Source: Kutzneria kofuensis (GTDB lineage: Bacteria; Actinomycetota; Actinomycetes; Mycobacteriales; Pseudonocardiaceae). Taken from it: a DNA stretch of 64,000 nt. Every line of letters starts with the position of its first letter. The first letter of the stretch is position 1. Both the position numbers and the translations under genes were made by a program. The DNA lies in the NCBI RefSeq assembly GCF_014203355.1, contig NZ_JACHIR010000001.1:5396038-5460037 (forward strand), in the 5' to 3' direction. Positions 31,995 through 40,680 of the stretch are shown one piece after another. The notes under the pieces were generated by a model, which did no database searches, had not been told where the DNA came from, and saw only the letters and a list, made by a program, of their open reading frames with translations.

Positions 31995-32828
31995 TCAGCG
32001 CGTGGTGGCGTTGGCGGCGGCGATGATCTGCGCGGTCACGGCGTGCGGCTGCGAGACCAGCACGGCGTGCGAGGCGCCGTTGATCTCGACGGTGTGGGCG
32101 TGGGCCCGCTGCGACATCCACTCCTGGGCCTTGACCGGGATGTTCTTGTCACCGGTCGGGATGATCGACCACGACGGGATGGTGTGCCAGGCGGCCTCGC
32201 CCGAACCCTCGGTCAGCGCGGCCTGGGTGACCGGGCGCTGGGTGGCGGCCATCAGCTTGGCCTGCGACAGCGGCACGTCGGCGGCGAACTGCTTCGGGAA
32301 CAGGTCCTGCTTCACGTAGAGGTCGGTGTTGCCGTCGGGCAACGCGACCGTCTGGATGGTGGCGGCCAGTGTGCTGCCGGGGAACTTGTTGGTCAGGTCG
32401 AGGGCGGACTCGCCCTTCTCCGGCAGGAACGCGGCCACGTAGACCAGTGCCTTCACGTTCTTCTCGCCCAGCGCCGCGTTGGTGATGACCTGGCCGCCGT
32501 AGGAGTGGCCGACCAGGATCACGTCGCCCTTGACGCTCTCGATCAGGCCGCGGATCGTCGCGGCGTCGGAGGCGACGCCGCGCAGCGGGTTGGCCGCCGC
32601 GATCACCGGGTAGCCGCGGCGTTCCAACTCGGTGATCTCGCCGTTCCAGCTGGACGCGTCGGCGAAGGCGCCGTGCACCAGCACCACCGTCGGCTTCTTG
32701 CCGTGGTTCTCGGGCGCTGCCGGGGTGTTCGGGGTGGCCGAGGAGGACGGCGCCAGGGCCAGCGCGGCGGTGACGGTCAGGGCGGCGCCGACGGCCAGGG
32801 TGCGGGCGATGGTGGCCTTGATACGCAT
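31995..32828 (-). CDS. Secreted alpha/beta hydrolase
   Basis: 277 aa. Signal peptide of about 33 residues (basic MRIKATIART, hydrophobic core, ending near SSSATPN). The hydrolase fold begins PTVVLVHGAFADASSWNGEI. The nucleophile serine is in VGHSYGGQV, and the catalytic histidine is probably in NGASHAVLVSQPHAV. It resembles the cytosolic esterase/haloperoxidase-like family but with an export signal. Substrate unknown. A palindrome overlaps its promoter. Confidence 0.85.
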   Translation of the reverse strand: MRIKATIARTLAVGAALTVTAALALAPSSSATPNTPAAPENHGKKPTVVLVHGAFADASSWNGEITELERRGYPVIAAANPLRGVASDAATIRGLIESVKGDVILVGHSYGGQVITNAALGEKNVKALVYVAAFLPEKGESALDLTNKFPGSTLAATIQTVALPDGNTDLYVKQDLFPKQFAADVPLSQAKLMAATQRPVTQAALTEGSGEAAWHTIPSWSIIPTGDKNIPVKAQEWMSQRAHAHTVEINGASHAVLVSQPHAVTAQIIAAANATTR

Positions 32829-32865
32829 CTCGTGGGCTCCTTCGTGGACGGGCTCGATGACAAGA

Positions 32866-32909
32866 ACCGTAGGCGATTACATCGTGCACAATCAAGTTGG
32901 AGACGATGT
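32866..32909 (-). promoter_or_regulatory. Promoter with overlapping operator for the secreted hydrolase
   Basis: On the minus strand, TTGATT (32890-32895) and TACGGT (32866-32871) are 18 nt apart. The imperfect palindrome ATCGTGCACAAT (32881-32892), with a GTGCAC core of the kind bound by MarR-type repressors, overlaps the -35. An outer repeat ACATCGT/ACGATGT spans 32879-32909. No regulator gene is adjacent. Confidence 0.4.
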
Positions 32910-33066
32910 GACCGCGACCACAACGGGCGGTTCTTGGCTGTTGTGGCACACGATAAGCGCAGGTCAGATGGGTTGTGTCGGAGTGGAGAGGAACGTGCGC
33001 CCGATGCCCGGACCGTGGCCGAACGGGCAATCGCCGCCGGACCGGCGGTACCCCCACACACGGCCG

Positions 33067-33178
33067 AACCCCGGCGAGTCACGCTCTGGGACACACCGAA
33101 TGCAAGTCTGGGGCACACCCGATCGGGTGTGCCGGAAACCTACATTCGGTGTGCCTGAGAACGTGACTCGCCGGGGTT
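33067..33178. repeat. Palindromic intergenic element, copy B
   Basis: Perfect 17-bp outer arms AACCCCGGCGAGTCACG (33067-33083) and its complement (33162-33178). Middle arms CACACCGAATG/CATTCGGTGTG (33092-33102, 33143-33153). The centre is a perfect 22-bp palindrome at 33112-33133, beginning GGCACACCCGA. It lies 13 nt after the stop of the ABC ATPase gene on the minus strand. The remaining gap (32910-33066) shows nothing else. Confidence 0.8.
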
Positions 33179-33191
33179 CTGGGGTGGCGGG

Positions 33192-34217
33192 TCAGTCGGC
33201 CGCGGCGGCGGCCTTCTCCGGGGTCGACGGGGCGTTTTCCGGGAAGTGGCAGGCCACCTGCTGGCCGGGGGCCAGCTCCACCAGTGGCGGCTCCACCGTC
33301 CGGCACTTGTCCTGCGCCTTCCAGCACCGGGTGTGGAAGCGGCAGGCCGGCGGCGGGTTGATCGGGCTGGGCACGTCGCCGACCAGCCGGATCCGCTCCC
33401 GCTTGCCCTTGTTGTCGGGGTCCGGCACCGGCACGGCCGACAGCAGCGCCACCGTGTACGGGTGCATCGGCCGCTCGTACAGCGCGCTCCGGTCGGCGAT
33501 CTCCATGATCTTGCCGAGGTACATCACGGCGACCCGGTCGGACACGTGCCGCACCACCGACAGGTCGTGCGCGATCATCACGTACGTCAGGTCCAGCTCG
33601 CCCTGCAGGTCCTCAAGCAGGTTGATCACCTGCGCCTGGATGGACACGTCCAGCGCGGACACCGGCTCGTCGGCGACGATGAGCTTCGGCTTGAGCGCCA
33701 GCGTCCGGGCGATGCCGATGCGCTGGCGCTGGCCGCCGGAGAACTCGTGCGGATACCGGTTGTAGTGCTCGGGGTTGAGCCCGACCAGCTCCAGCAGCTC
33801 CTGCACGGCCTTCTTCACGCCCTGCGGCGTCGCCACCTTCTGCAGCCGGAACGGCGCGCCGATGATGGTGCCGACGTTGTGCCGCGGGTTCAGCGACGAG
33901 TACGGGTCCTGGAAGATCATCTGCACGTCGCGGCGCAGCGGCCGCATCGCCGAGTTGGACAGGTGCGTGATGTCCCGTCCCTCGAAGACGATCTTGCCGT
34001 CGGTCGGCTCCAGCAGCCGGGTCAGCAGCCGGCCGGTGGTGGTCTTCCCGCAGCCGGACTCGCCGACCAGGGACAGCGTCTCGCCGGTGCGCACCGAGAA
34101 GTCGAGCCCGTCGACGGCCTTGACCGCGCCGACCTGCCGGCGCAGCAGTCCCCTGCGGATCGGGAAGTGCTTGCGCAGCCCCGAAACCGTCAACAGACTG
34201 TCCACAGTGGTCTCCAT
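33192..34217 (-). CDS. Oligopeptide/dipeptide ABC transporter ATP-binding protein (OppF/DppF type)
   Basis: 341 aa. One of two ATPases energising the importer encoded by 33192-39165. Walker [11 protein letters not shown]-loop [13 protein letters not shown], signature SGGQRQR, Walker B LIVADEP, H-loop MIAHDLS. The C-terminal oligo_HPY region has the cysteine cluster [15 protein letters not shown], which is typical of OppD/F proteins. It starts 4 nt after the stop of the partner ATPase gene and is the last gene of the operon; palindromic element B follows. Confidence 0.94.
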   Translation of the reverse strand: METTVDSLLTVSGLRKHFPIRRGLLRRQVGAVKAVDGLDFSVRTGETLSLVGESGCGKTTTGRLLTRLLEPTDGKIVFEGRDITHLSNSAMRPLRRDVQMIFQDPYSSLNPRHNVGTIIGAPFRLQKVATPQGVKKAVQELLELVGLNPEHYNRYPHEFSGGQRQRIGIARTLALKPKLIVADEPVSALDVSIQAQVINLLEDLQGELDLTYVMIAHDLSVVRHVSDRVAVMYLGKIMEIADRSALYERPMHPYTVALLSAVPVPDPDNKGKRERIRLVGDVPSPINPPPACRFHTRCWKAQDKCRTVEPPLVELAPGQQVACHFPENAPSTPEKAAAAAD

Positions 34218-34221
34218 ATTC

Positions 34222-35268
34222 CTAGAGTTTCGGCTGGATCTCGTTGGTCCAGATCCGCAGCCGCTGGTCGACGCTCATGTGACAGGCCACCTTGTGGCCG
34301 CTGCCGATGTCAACCAGTTCGGGCACCTGCGACGTGGTGGCGTCGCCGGGCAGGTCCTTGTAGGCGCAGCGGGGATGGAAGGCGCAGCCGCTGGGCACGT
34401 TGATCAGGCTGGGCGGCGTGCCCTTGATCGGCAGCAGCCGCTCGGAGCGGTCCCGGTCCAGCCGCGGCATCGAGCCCAGCAGGCCCCACGTGTACGGGTG
34501 CTGCGGCGAGTGGAACACCTCGCGCGCGCTGCCCTGCTCCACCGAGCGTCCGGCGTACATCACCATGATGTCGTCGGCCAGCTCGGCGACCACGCCCAGG
34601 TCGTGCGTGATGATGATGACCGCCGAGCCGAACTCCTGCTGCAGGTCCTTGATCAGGTCCAGGATCTGGGCCTGCACGGTGACGTCCAGTGCGGTCGTCG
34701 GCTCGTCGGCGATCAGCAGCTCCGGGTCGCAGCACAGCGCCATCGCGATCATCGCGCGCTGCCGCATGCCGCCGGAGAACTGGTGCGGGTAGTCGTCCAC
34801 CCGCGAGTTCGGCTGCGGGATGCCGACTCGGTCCAGCATCTCGATGGCGTGCTTGCGGGCCACCGCCTTGGTCACCTTGTGGTGGATCCGGTACGCCTCG
34901 ATGATCTGCTGCCCGACCGTGTAGAACGGGTGCATCGCCGACAGCGGGTCCTGGAAGATCATCGCCATCTTCTTGCCGCGCAGCGACCGCACGTGCTCGT
35001 CGTCGGCGGAGAGCAGTTCCTCGCCGTCCAGCCAGATCTCGCCGGACATCTTCGCCTTGGCGTAGCGCTGCAGGCCCATCAGCGCCATGCTGCTCACGCT
35101 CTTGCCGGAGCCGGACTCGCCGACGATGCCCAGCGTCTTGCCGCGCTCCAGCTTGAACGACAGCCCGTCCACCGACTTCACCACGCCGTCGTCGGTGTTG
35201 AAGTGCACCCGGAGGTCGTCGACCTCCAGGAAGCTGCGCTGCTGCGGCGGGTCCCATTGCTCGGTCAC
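34222..35268 (-). CDS. Oligopeptide/dipeptide ABC transporter ATP-binding protein (OppD/DppD type)
   Basis: 348 aa. Second ATPase of the importer: Walker [11 protein letters not shown]-loop [16 protein letters not shown], signature [11 protein letters not shown], Walker [14 protein letters not shown]-loop IITHDLGV. The C-terminal [15 protein letters not shown] belongs to the oligo_HPY extension. The GTG at 35268 shares one base with the TAG of the upstream permease gene, so the two are translationally coupled; the frame stays open upstream through the permease but that is not coding. Confidence 0.93.
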   Translation of the reverse strand: MTEQWDPPQQRSFLEVDDLRVHFNTDDGVVKSVDGLSFKLERGKTLGIVGESGSGKSVSSMALMGLQRYAKAKMSGEIWLDGEELLSADDEHVRSLRGKKMAMIFQDPLSAMHPFYTVGQQIIEAYRIHHKVTKAVARKHAIEMLDRVGIPQPNSRVDDYPHQFSGGMRQRAMIAMALCCDPELLIADEPTTALDVTVQAQILDLIKDLQQEFGSAVIIITHDLGVVAELADDIMVMYAGRSVEQGSAREVFHSPQHPYTWGLLGSMPRLDRDRSERLLPIKGTPPSLINVPSGCAFHPRCAYKDLPGDATTSQVPELVDIGSGHKVACHMSVDQRLRIWTNEIQPKL

Positions 35269-36278
35269 TAGATACGCACCCTCGGGTCGATGACCACGTA
35301 CAGAATGTCCACGACCAGGTTGGCCACGATGACGAAGGTGGCGGCCAGGATGGTCACGCCGAGCACCTTCGGCAGGTCGTTCTGGGTGATCGCCTGCAAC
35401 GCGTACTGGCCGAGGCCGTTGAGCGAGTAGGTCTTCTCGGTCAGGATCGAGCTGCCCAGCAGGATGCCGATGTCCAGGCCGAAAATGGTGGTGATCGGGG
35501 TCAGCGCGGCCCGCAGGCCGTGCCGGACCACCACCGTGCTCTCCGGCAGGCCCTTGGCCCGCGCGGTGCGGATGAAGTCCTCGCCCATCGTCTCCAGCAT
35601 GCCGGCCCGGGTGAGCCGGGCGTAGGCGGCGGCGTTGAGGAAGGCCAGCGTCACCCACGGCAGCACCAGGTCGTAGGCCCACTCCGCCGGGTTGTCGGTG
35701 AAGTTGGTGTAGCTGCCGCCCGGTGGGAACCAGCCCAGCGTGTAGCTGAAGATGTTCAGCGCGAGCAGACCGGTGAAGAAGATCGGCAGCGACACGCCCG
35801 CGAGCGCGATGCCCATTGCCGTCCGGTCGAAGACGCTGCCCTTGCGCAGCGCGGAGACCACGCCCGCGGACACGCCGAAGGCCAGCCACACGATCGCGCC
35901 GCCGACGGCCAGCGACAGCGTCACCGGGAAGCGGTCGATCAGGTCCGGCAGGACAGGGGTCTGCTGCAGGAACGAGTAGCCCAGGCAGGGCGCCGGGCAG
36001 TGCACCGTGGTCGGACCGGTGCTGTAGTCGGCGCCGACGAAGATGCCCGACAGGAACCGCCCGTACTGCACGTAGAGCGGGTCGGTGAAGCCGAGTTTGA
36101 CCGCCATCGTGTGGATCTGCGCCGCGTCCGCCGTCTTGCCGACGTAGCGCGAGGCGAGGTCGTCCGCGGTCGCGCCGCCGATGCGGGGCAGCAGGAAGAA
36201 GATCAGGAAGACCGCGATGCTGACGATGAACAGCATCACGATGGCGCCGATCAGGCGACGAATCAGGTATGCGAACAC
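35268..36278 (-). CDS. ABC transporter permease (OppB/DppB type)
   Basis: 336 aa, six membrane helices. The N-terminal helix YLIRRLIGAIVMLFIVSIAVF precedes a large periplasmic-side loop. The EAA-type cytoplasmic loop reads EDFIRTARAKGLPESTVVVRHGLR. Pairs with the OppC-type permease at 38167. Confidence 0.93.
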   Translation of the reverse strand: MFAYLIRRLIGAIVMLFIVSIAVFLIFFLLPRIGGATADDLASRYVGKTADAAQIHTMAVKLGFTDPLYVQYGRFLSGIFVGADYSTGPTTVHCPAPCLGYSFLQQTPVLPDLIDRFPVTLSLAVGGAIVWLAFGVSAGVVSALRKGSVFDRTAMGIALAGVSLPIFFTGLLALNIFSYTLGWFPPGGSYTNFTDNPAEWAYDLVLPWVTLAFLNAAAYARLTRAGMLETMGEDFIRTARAKGLPESTVVVRHGLRAALTPITTIFGLDIGILLGSSILTEKTYSLNGLGQYALQAITQNDLPKVLGVTILAATFVIVANLVVDILYVVIDPRVRI

Positions 36279-36295
36279 CGGTACGGCTGGTGGCG

Positions 36296-36329
36296 GCCCG
36301 GCCGCCGCCCGAATGGACGGCGGCCGGGC
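36296..36329. terminator. Intra-operon hairpin after the substrate-binding-protein gene
   Basis: GCCCGGCCGCCG (36296-36307) pairs with CGGCGGCCGGGC (36318-36329); 12 bp, 10-nt loop, between the binding-protein stop and the next permease start on the minus strand. Such hairpins commonly raise binding-protein mRNA over the distal transporter genes. Confidence 0.6.
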
Positions 36330-36354
36330 GCCCTACGCCTTCACCTACCTTCAG

Positions 36355-38106
36355 CTACTTCTTCACGCCGAGCGCGAGGTAGTCGTACATGCCGTACGCG
36401 TCGTTGACGAACACGTTGGTCAGGTTCTTCGGCCGGTACAGCAGGGCCTTGGCCCAGATGCCGGGCAGGATCCACGCGTTGTCCATGACCTTCTTGTCCA
36501 CGTCCACCCACGCCTTGTTGCGGGCGTCGGTGTCGGAGGTGGTGAGGGCCTTGTCGATCGCCGCGTCGACCGCCGGGTCCTTGACCGTCAGGTTCGTGTT
36601 GCCGCCGGTGGCCCGGATGACGCGGCTGTCCACGATCTGCGCCAGGAAGCCGAAGCCGTCGGTCCAGTCGCCCTGCCAGCCGGTGAGCATGATGCCCAGG
36701 CCGTTGTTCTTGGCGAAGTCCGGCTTGCCCGCGTACAGCTTGAAGTAGTCGCCCTGCGGGTACGGCTTGATCGTCAGCTTGATGCCGACCTTGGACAGCG
36801 ACTGCTGCAGCGCCTCGGCCGCCGCCTTCTCCTTCGGCCGCTCGGCCCGGTAGGAGATGTTGGTGCTGAAGCCGCTGGGCTGGCCGCAGGCCTGCAGCTC
36901 CTGCTTGGCCTTGGCCTCGTCACCGGCGTTGTTCGGCGTCGGGTAGGTGTCGAACTTCTGCGCGCCCTGGGTGACCGGGGGCAGCAGGTTGGTGGCGATC
37001 TCGCCGCCGGTCGGGCCGCCGTACGCGGCCTGGTAGGACGTCTTGTCCGCGGCGTACTCCACGGCCCGGCGGCAGTGCACGTTGTCCAGCGGGGCGACGT
37101 CGCCGTTGATGCCGGCGTACCAGAGCCGGTCGCTGACCGGGTTGTCCGCCTGGGCCTTCTGCTGCGGGTTGGCCAGGATCTTGCCCTGGGCCGCCGCCTG
37201 CACGCCGGTGCCGGCGATGTCGACGTCGAGGTCGCCGGAGATCAGGCGGGAGTCGATGTCGTCGGCGTTGGTGTTGAGCGAGACGTCGATCTCGTCCGGC
37301 AGCGCCTTGCGGTTCGGGTCGGTCTTGGCGTCCCACTGGTCGTTGCGGACCAGCTTGAAGTTCTTGCCCAGGTTGTTCTCGGCGAACTTGTACGGGCCGG
37401 TGGAGACCACGTGCTCCTTGTACTTGGAGCCGGTGTCCTTGGCCTGCTGCACGGGCTGCGTGGAGGGCAGCGCCGCGAAGTAGTCGAAGCCGGAGAACGC
37501 CGTCTTCAGGTGGAAGACGATGGTGGTGTCGTCCGGCGTCTCGATGGCCTTCAGGCCCAGCTTGTCCGCCGACGGGTCGTTGTAGGGCGAGGTGTAGCCC
37601 TGCAGGTCGAGGTAGTCGTTGAAGTACGTGGGCCCGTCGGGGAACACGCTCTTGTCCAGCGACCGCTCGACCGCGTACTTGACGTCCTTGGACGTGACGG
37701 TCGCGCCGTCCTCGAACTTGACGCCGGTGCGCAGCTTGTAGGTCCAGGTCTTGCCGCCGTCGCTGGACTGGCCCAGCGAGGTCGCCAGGTCCGGCACCAG
37801 CTTGGTGCCCTCCTGGCCGGGGGCCGAGGCGAACATGAGCAGGCCTCGCCCGGTCAGCCGGGCGAAGTTCCACTCGTAGCCGTAGTACATGTCGGCCGGG
37901 TCCAGCGAGTCCCAGTCGCCGGAGTTGGCCATCCGGATGGTGCCGCCCTTGGCGTCCGAGGGGTTGACCACCTTGCCGTTGGCGGCGTTGAACGCGCTGG
38001 CGGAGCCGCCGGAGCCGGACGAGCCGGAGCCGCCGCCGCAGGCGGTCAGGCCCGTGGCGAGCGCGGTGGCGACGGCGACCGCCGCCATGACCCGCTTTCT
38101 CTTCAT
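36355..38106 (-). CDS. Peptide-binding lipoprotein of ABC transporter (OppA/DppA type)
   Basis: 583 aa. Lipoprotein signal peptide with lipobox LTAC, then a Gly/Ser linker. SBP_bac_5 domain from about residue 55, with RTGVKFEDGATVTSKDVKYAVERSL as the family signature. It binds oligopeptides or related solutes outside the membrane and passes them to the permeases. It sits between the two permease genes, an order also found in some actinobacterial peptide importers. Confidence 0.94.
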   Translation of the reverse strand: MKRKRVMAAVAVATALATGLTACGGGSGSSGSGGSASAFNAANGKVVNPSDAKGGTIRMANSGDWDSLDPADMYYGYEWNFARLTGRGLLMFASAPGQEGTKLVPDLATSLGQSSDGGKTWTYKLRTGVKFEDGATVTSKDVKYAVERSLDKSVFPDGPTYFNDYLDLQGYTSPYNDPSADKLGLKAIETPDDTTIVFHLKTAFSGFDYFAALPSTQPVQQAKDTGSKYKEHVVSTGPYKFAENNLGKNFKLVRNDQWDAKTDPNRKALPDEIDVSLNTNADDIDSRLISGDLDVDIAGTGVQAAAQGKILANPQQKAQADNPVSDRLWYAGINGDVAPLDNVHCRRAVEYAADKTSYQAAYGGPTGGEIATNLLPPVTQGAQKFDTYPTPNNAGDEAKAKQELQACGQPSGFSTNISYRAERPKEKAAAEALQQSLSKVGIKLTIKPYPQGDYFKLYAGKPDFAKNNGLGIMLTGWQGDWTDGFGFLAQIVDSRVIRATGGNTNLTVKDPAVDAAIDKALTTSDTDARNKAWVDVDKKVMDNAWILPGIWAKALLYRPKNLTNVFVNDAYGMYDYLALGVKK

Positions 38107-38166
38107 GATCTGGTCAACCCCTCATCTTCTCGAACTGCTTCCAGACTGGTGAAAGAGCCTGGCCCG

Positions 38167-39165
38167 TCATCGGGCACGTGGGTCGAGCGCGTCGCGCAGA
38201 CCGTCACCGAACAGGTTGAACGCCAACACGGTGATGAAGATCGCCAGACCGGGCACGAGCATGAACTCGGGGTCGATCTGGTAGTACTGCGTCGCGTCGG
38301 ACAGCATGCCGCCCCAGGTCGGGGTCGGCGGACGGACGCCGACGCCGAGGAACGACAGCGCCGACTCGAACAGCACGTTCGTCGGGATCAGCAGCGTGGA
38401 GTACACCAGGATCGGCGCGGCCAGGTTGGGCAGCAGCTCCCGGAACAGGATGTGCGGGGCCCGCGCGCCGAGGCTGCGAGCGGCGTCGACGAACTCGCGC
38501 TCGCGCAGCGACAGCGTCTGGCCGCGGATGATCCGGCCGATGTACGACCAGTTGAAGAAGCCGATGATGAAGATCAGCAGGGCGATGCGCAGCGCGTCGC
38601 CGGACAGGCCGAAGGCGTTGTCCGGGACGACGCCGGCCAGCGCCAGCGAGAACAGCAGCAGCGGGAACGCCAGGAAGACGTCCATCAGCCGGCTGATCAG
38701 CGTGTCCACCCAGCCGCCGAAGAAGCCGGCGATCACGCCCATGACGGTGCCGATGACCACCGACACCACCGTGGACAGGAAGGCGATCAGCAGTGACACC
38801 CAGGAGCCGGCGAAGATGCGGGCCAGCAGGTCGCGGCCGTTGACCGGTTCCACGCCGAGCGGGTGGTCGGCGCTCAGGCCGCCGAAGAAGCCCTTCGGGA
38901 TCTGCAGGTCGGGGTCGATCAGCGACTGGTTGAACTGCGTGGTGGGGATGAGGCCGAACACCCGGTCGAGCACGAACGCCGCCGCGGCCGCGACGACCAG
39001 GACCGCGACGACCACACCGCCGGTCATCGCCACCTTGTCCCGCCGCAGTCGCATCCAGGCGATCTGCCGCAGCGAGCGGCCCTCGATCGCCTTGCCCATC
39101 CCGGCCAGCACGGCCTCAGGCTCAGCCTGGACCGCGTCGCCCGGAACATCCATGGGCGCCGTCAT
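38167..39165 (-). CDS. ABC transporter permease (OppC/DppC type)
   Basis: 332 aa. N-terminal cytoplasmic tail, one helix (VAMTGGVVVAVLVVAAAAAFVL), OppC_N features (HPLGVEPVNGRDLLARIFAG), then five helices with the EAA loop REFVDAARSLGARAPHILFRELLPN. First gene of the minus-strand operon; a 20-bp palindrome lies 44 nt before its ATG. Confidence 0.93.
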   Translation of the reverse strand: MTAPMDVPGDAVQAEPEAVLAGMGKAIEGRSLRQIAWMRLRRDKVAMTGGVVVAVLVVAAAAAFVLDRVFGLIPTTQFNQSLIDPDLQIPKGFFGGLSADHPLGVEPVNGRDLLARIFAGSWVSLLIAFLSTVVSVVIGTVMGVIAGFFGGWVDTLISRLMDVFLAFPLLLFSLALAGVVPDNAFGLSGDALRIALLIFIIGFFNWSYIGRIIRGQTLSLREREFVDAARSLGARAPHILFRELLPNLAAPILVYSTLLIPTNVLFESALSFLGVGVRPPTPTWGGMLSDATQYYQIDPEFMLVPGLAIFITVLAFNLFGDGLRDALDPRAR

Positions 39166-39565
39166 CGTCTCACCCCTGCCTTCGGCGGCCGCGCATCAAT
39201 TGCACCGTTGGGAACTCACCAGTTCCCACGAGTTCAGCAGACTCTCTTACCTATGGCTGAACGGCGCCAGATTCATCGCCCGTCCGTGGCGGGATTGTGA
39301 TTGAAATGGCGGACAGGAGGCCGCCGACGTAACCCGTCTGGCCTAAGCGATGCTACGTCATACGGGTGAACAAGGTTTGGTGCTCGGTCCAACTTGTCGA
39401 CAGAGGGTGACGACCGTCGCCGTGACGCCCGGTCAGTGGCTCATTGGCCCGATCGAAGTCGAGAATTCGCTCACCAATGGTACTCGAGCGATTTTGTTGG
39501 AATGCGCTGCGCACGCGTCGGGTGACTGGCTGTGAATGGTCGTTGAGGTGTGGCAGCGTTGGGGC
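39166..39565. other. Divergent intergenic region: ABC operon / hydratase
   Basis: 400 nt of lower GC content. It contains the palindrome at 39209-39228 (listed separately) and presumably both promoters. A 61-codon frame at 39350-39535 lacks a ribosome site and coding bias. Nothing else recognised. Confidence 0.5.
39209..39228. promoter_or_regulatory. Candidate operator of the peptide ABC operon
   Basis: TGGGAACT-CACC-AGTTCCCA, a perfect 8-bp inverted repeat, 44 nt before the first gene of the transporter operon. A further GAACTC half-site follows at 39229-39236 on the opposite strand. The size suits a dimeric GntR-, LacI- or TetR-type repressor; none is encoded nearby. Confidence 0.45.
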
Positions 39566-40339
39566 ATGGCCTCCTACCAGCACATCCTGCTCGACCGTGC
39601 CGGGGCGACGGCACGGATCACCATGAACCGCCCGTCCCGGCGCAATTCGCTGTCCGAAGACCACCTCCGTGAACTCCTCGACGCCGTGCGGTCGGTGGCC
39701 GCCACCGACGCGACCGGCCTGGTGCTGGCCGCCGCCGGCCCGGTGTTCTCCGCCGGCCACGACTTCGGCGACGTGTCCGCCCGCGACCTCCTCGGTGTCC
39801 GCGAGTTGCTGGCCGTCTGCACGGAGCTCATGCGTGCTCTCCAGTCCGCGCCCCAGGTGGTCGTCGCCCGGGTCCACAGCCTCGCGACGGCCGCCGGCTG
39901 CCAGCTGGTGGCCTCCTGCGACCTGGCCGTGGCCGCGGAGTCGGCCGGCTTCGCCCTCCCGGGCGGCAACGGCGGCTGGTTCTGCCACACCCCGTCGGTG
40001 CCGGTGGCGCGGGCCATCGGCCGCAAGCGGCTGATGGAGATGGCGCTGACCGGCGACCCCGTCGACGCTCGCACGGCGCTGGAGTGGGGCCTGGTCAACC
40101 GCGTCGTCCCCGACGACGAGTTGGACGCCGCCGTGGACGAGTTGTTGGCCCGGGCCACCCGGGGGAGTCGGGCCAGCAAGGCCCTCGGCAAGCGCACGTT
40201 GTACGCCCAGCTCGACCGCCCCGAGGCCGACGCCTACGCCCTGGCGCTGGAGGTCATGGCCGCCGCGTCGCAGCTGCCGGACGCCCGCGAGGGCATGGCC
40301 GCCTTCCTGGAGAAACGCCGCCCCACCTGGACCAACTGA
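39566..40339 (+). CDS. Enoyl-CoA hydratase/isomerase family protein
   Basis: 257-aa crotonase-fold protein. Oxyanion-hole segments are GPVFSAGHDFGDV and SLATAAGCQLVASCDLAVA; the following NGGWFCHTPSVPVARAIGRKR is the usual helix region. The exact reaction is unclear, since neither catalytic glutamate of classical hydratases is obvious (ALPGGNGGWF occupies that place). ATG 39566 has a GGGG stretch nearby; an upstream GTG would add ten poor residues. Palindromic element C follows 7 nt after the stop. Confidence 0.85.
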   Translation: MASYQHILLDRAGATARITMNRPSRRNSLSEDHLRELLDAVRSVAATDATGLVLAAAGPVFSAGHDFGDVSARDLLGVRELLAVCTELMRALQSAPQVVVARVHSLATAAGCQLVASCDLAVAAESAGFALPGGNGGWFCHTPSVPVARAIGRKRLMEMALTGDPVDARTALEWGLVNRVVPDDELDAAVDELLARATRGSRASKALGKRTLYAQLDRPEADAYALALEVMAAASQLPDAREGMAAFLEKRRPTWTN

Positions 40340-40346
40340 CCTGACA

Positions 40347-40466
40347 CCCCCGCGAGTCCCGCTCTCGGGCACACCGAAATCCGGTTTCGGGCAGAACTGA
40401 GCCTCGAGTCTCCGTTCTGCCCGAAAGCGTCATTCGGTGTGCCGCTGAGCGGGACTCGCGGGGTTT
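40347..40466. repeat. Palindromic intergenic element, copy C
   Basis: Three nested perfect inverted repeats: CCCCGCGAGTCCCGCTC (40348-40364/40447-40463), GGCACACCGAA (40368-40378/40433-40443), TTTCGGGCAGAAC (40385-40397/40414-40426), followed by GGGGTTTT. The outer core CGAGTC-CGCTC and the CACACCGAA arm match copy B. It begins 8 nt after the hydratase stop. Confidence 0.82.
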
Positions 40467-40578
40467 TGGTTGCGGGGGTTGCGGGGGTTCTTGCCGGGGT
40501 GGACCGTCTTCGCAGGCGGCCGGACGGCCGCCCGATGCTGCACGCTTACACCGCTGTCGCATACTTGCGTTGATCGCT

Positions 40579-40597
40579 AGAAAGTTTGCGACTTTCT
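40579..40597. promoter_or_regulatory. Candidate operator of the glucanase gene
   Basis: AGAAAGT-TTGCG-ACTTTCT, a perfect 7-bp inverted repeat in an AT-richer stretch about 85 nt before the glucanase ATG. GAAAGTTT-type palindromes are common before carbohydrate-active enzyme genes of actinomycetes (LacI/ROK-type control). The rest of the gap between element C and the gene (40467-40680) shows no gene. Confidence 0.45.
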
Positions 40598-40680
40598 GAT
40601 ACAGATATTGCAGCTTGTCGTTCCTTCTTCTTATGGTGGCCGTCACACCAAGGCACCCTGCCGCCGAAGTGGAGACGACG

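Noticed and set aside
39350-39535. 61-codon plus frame in the ABC/hydratase gap
   Set aside because: No ribosome site, weak third-position bias, lies in a probable promoter region.
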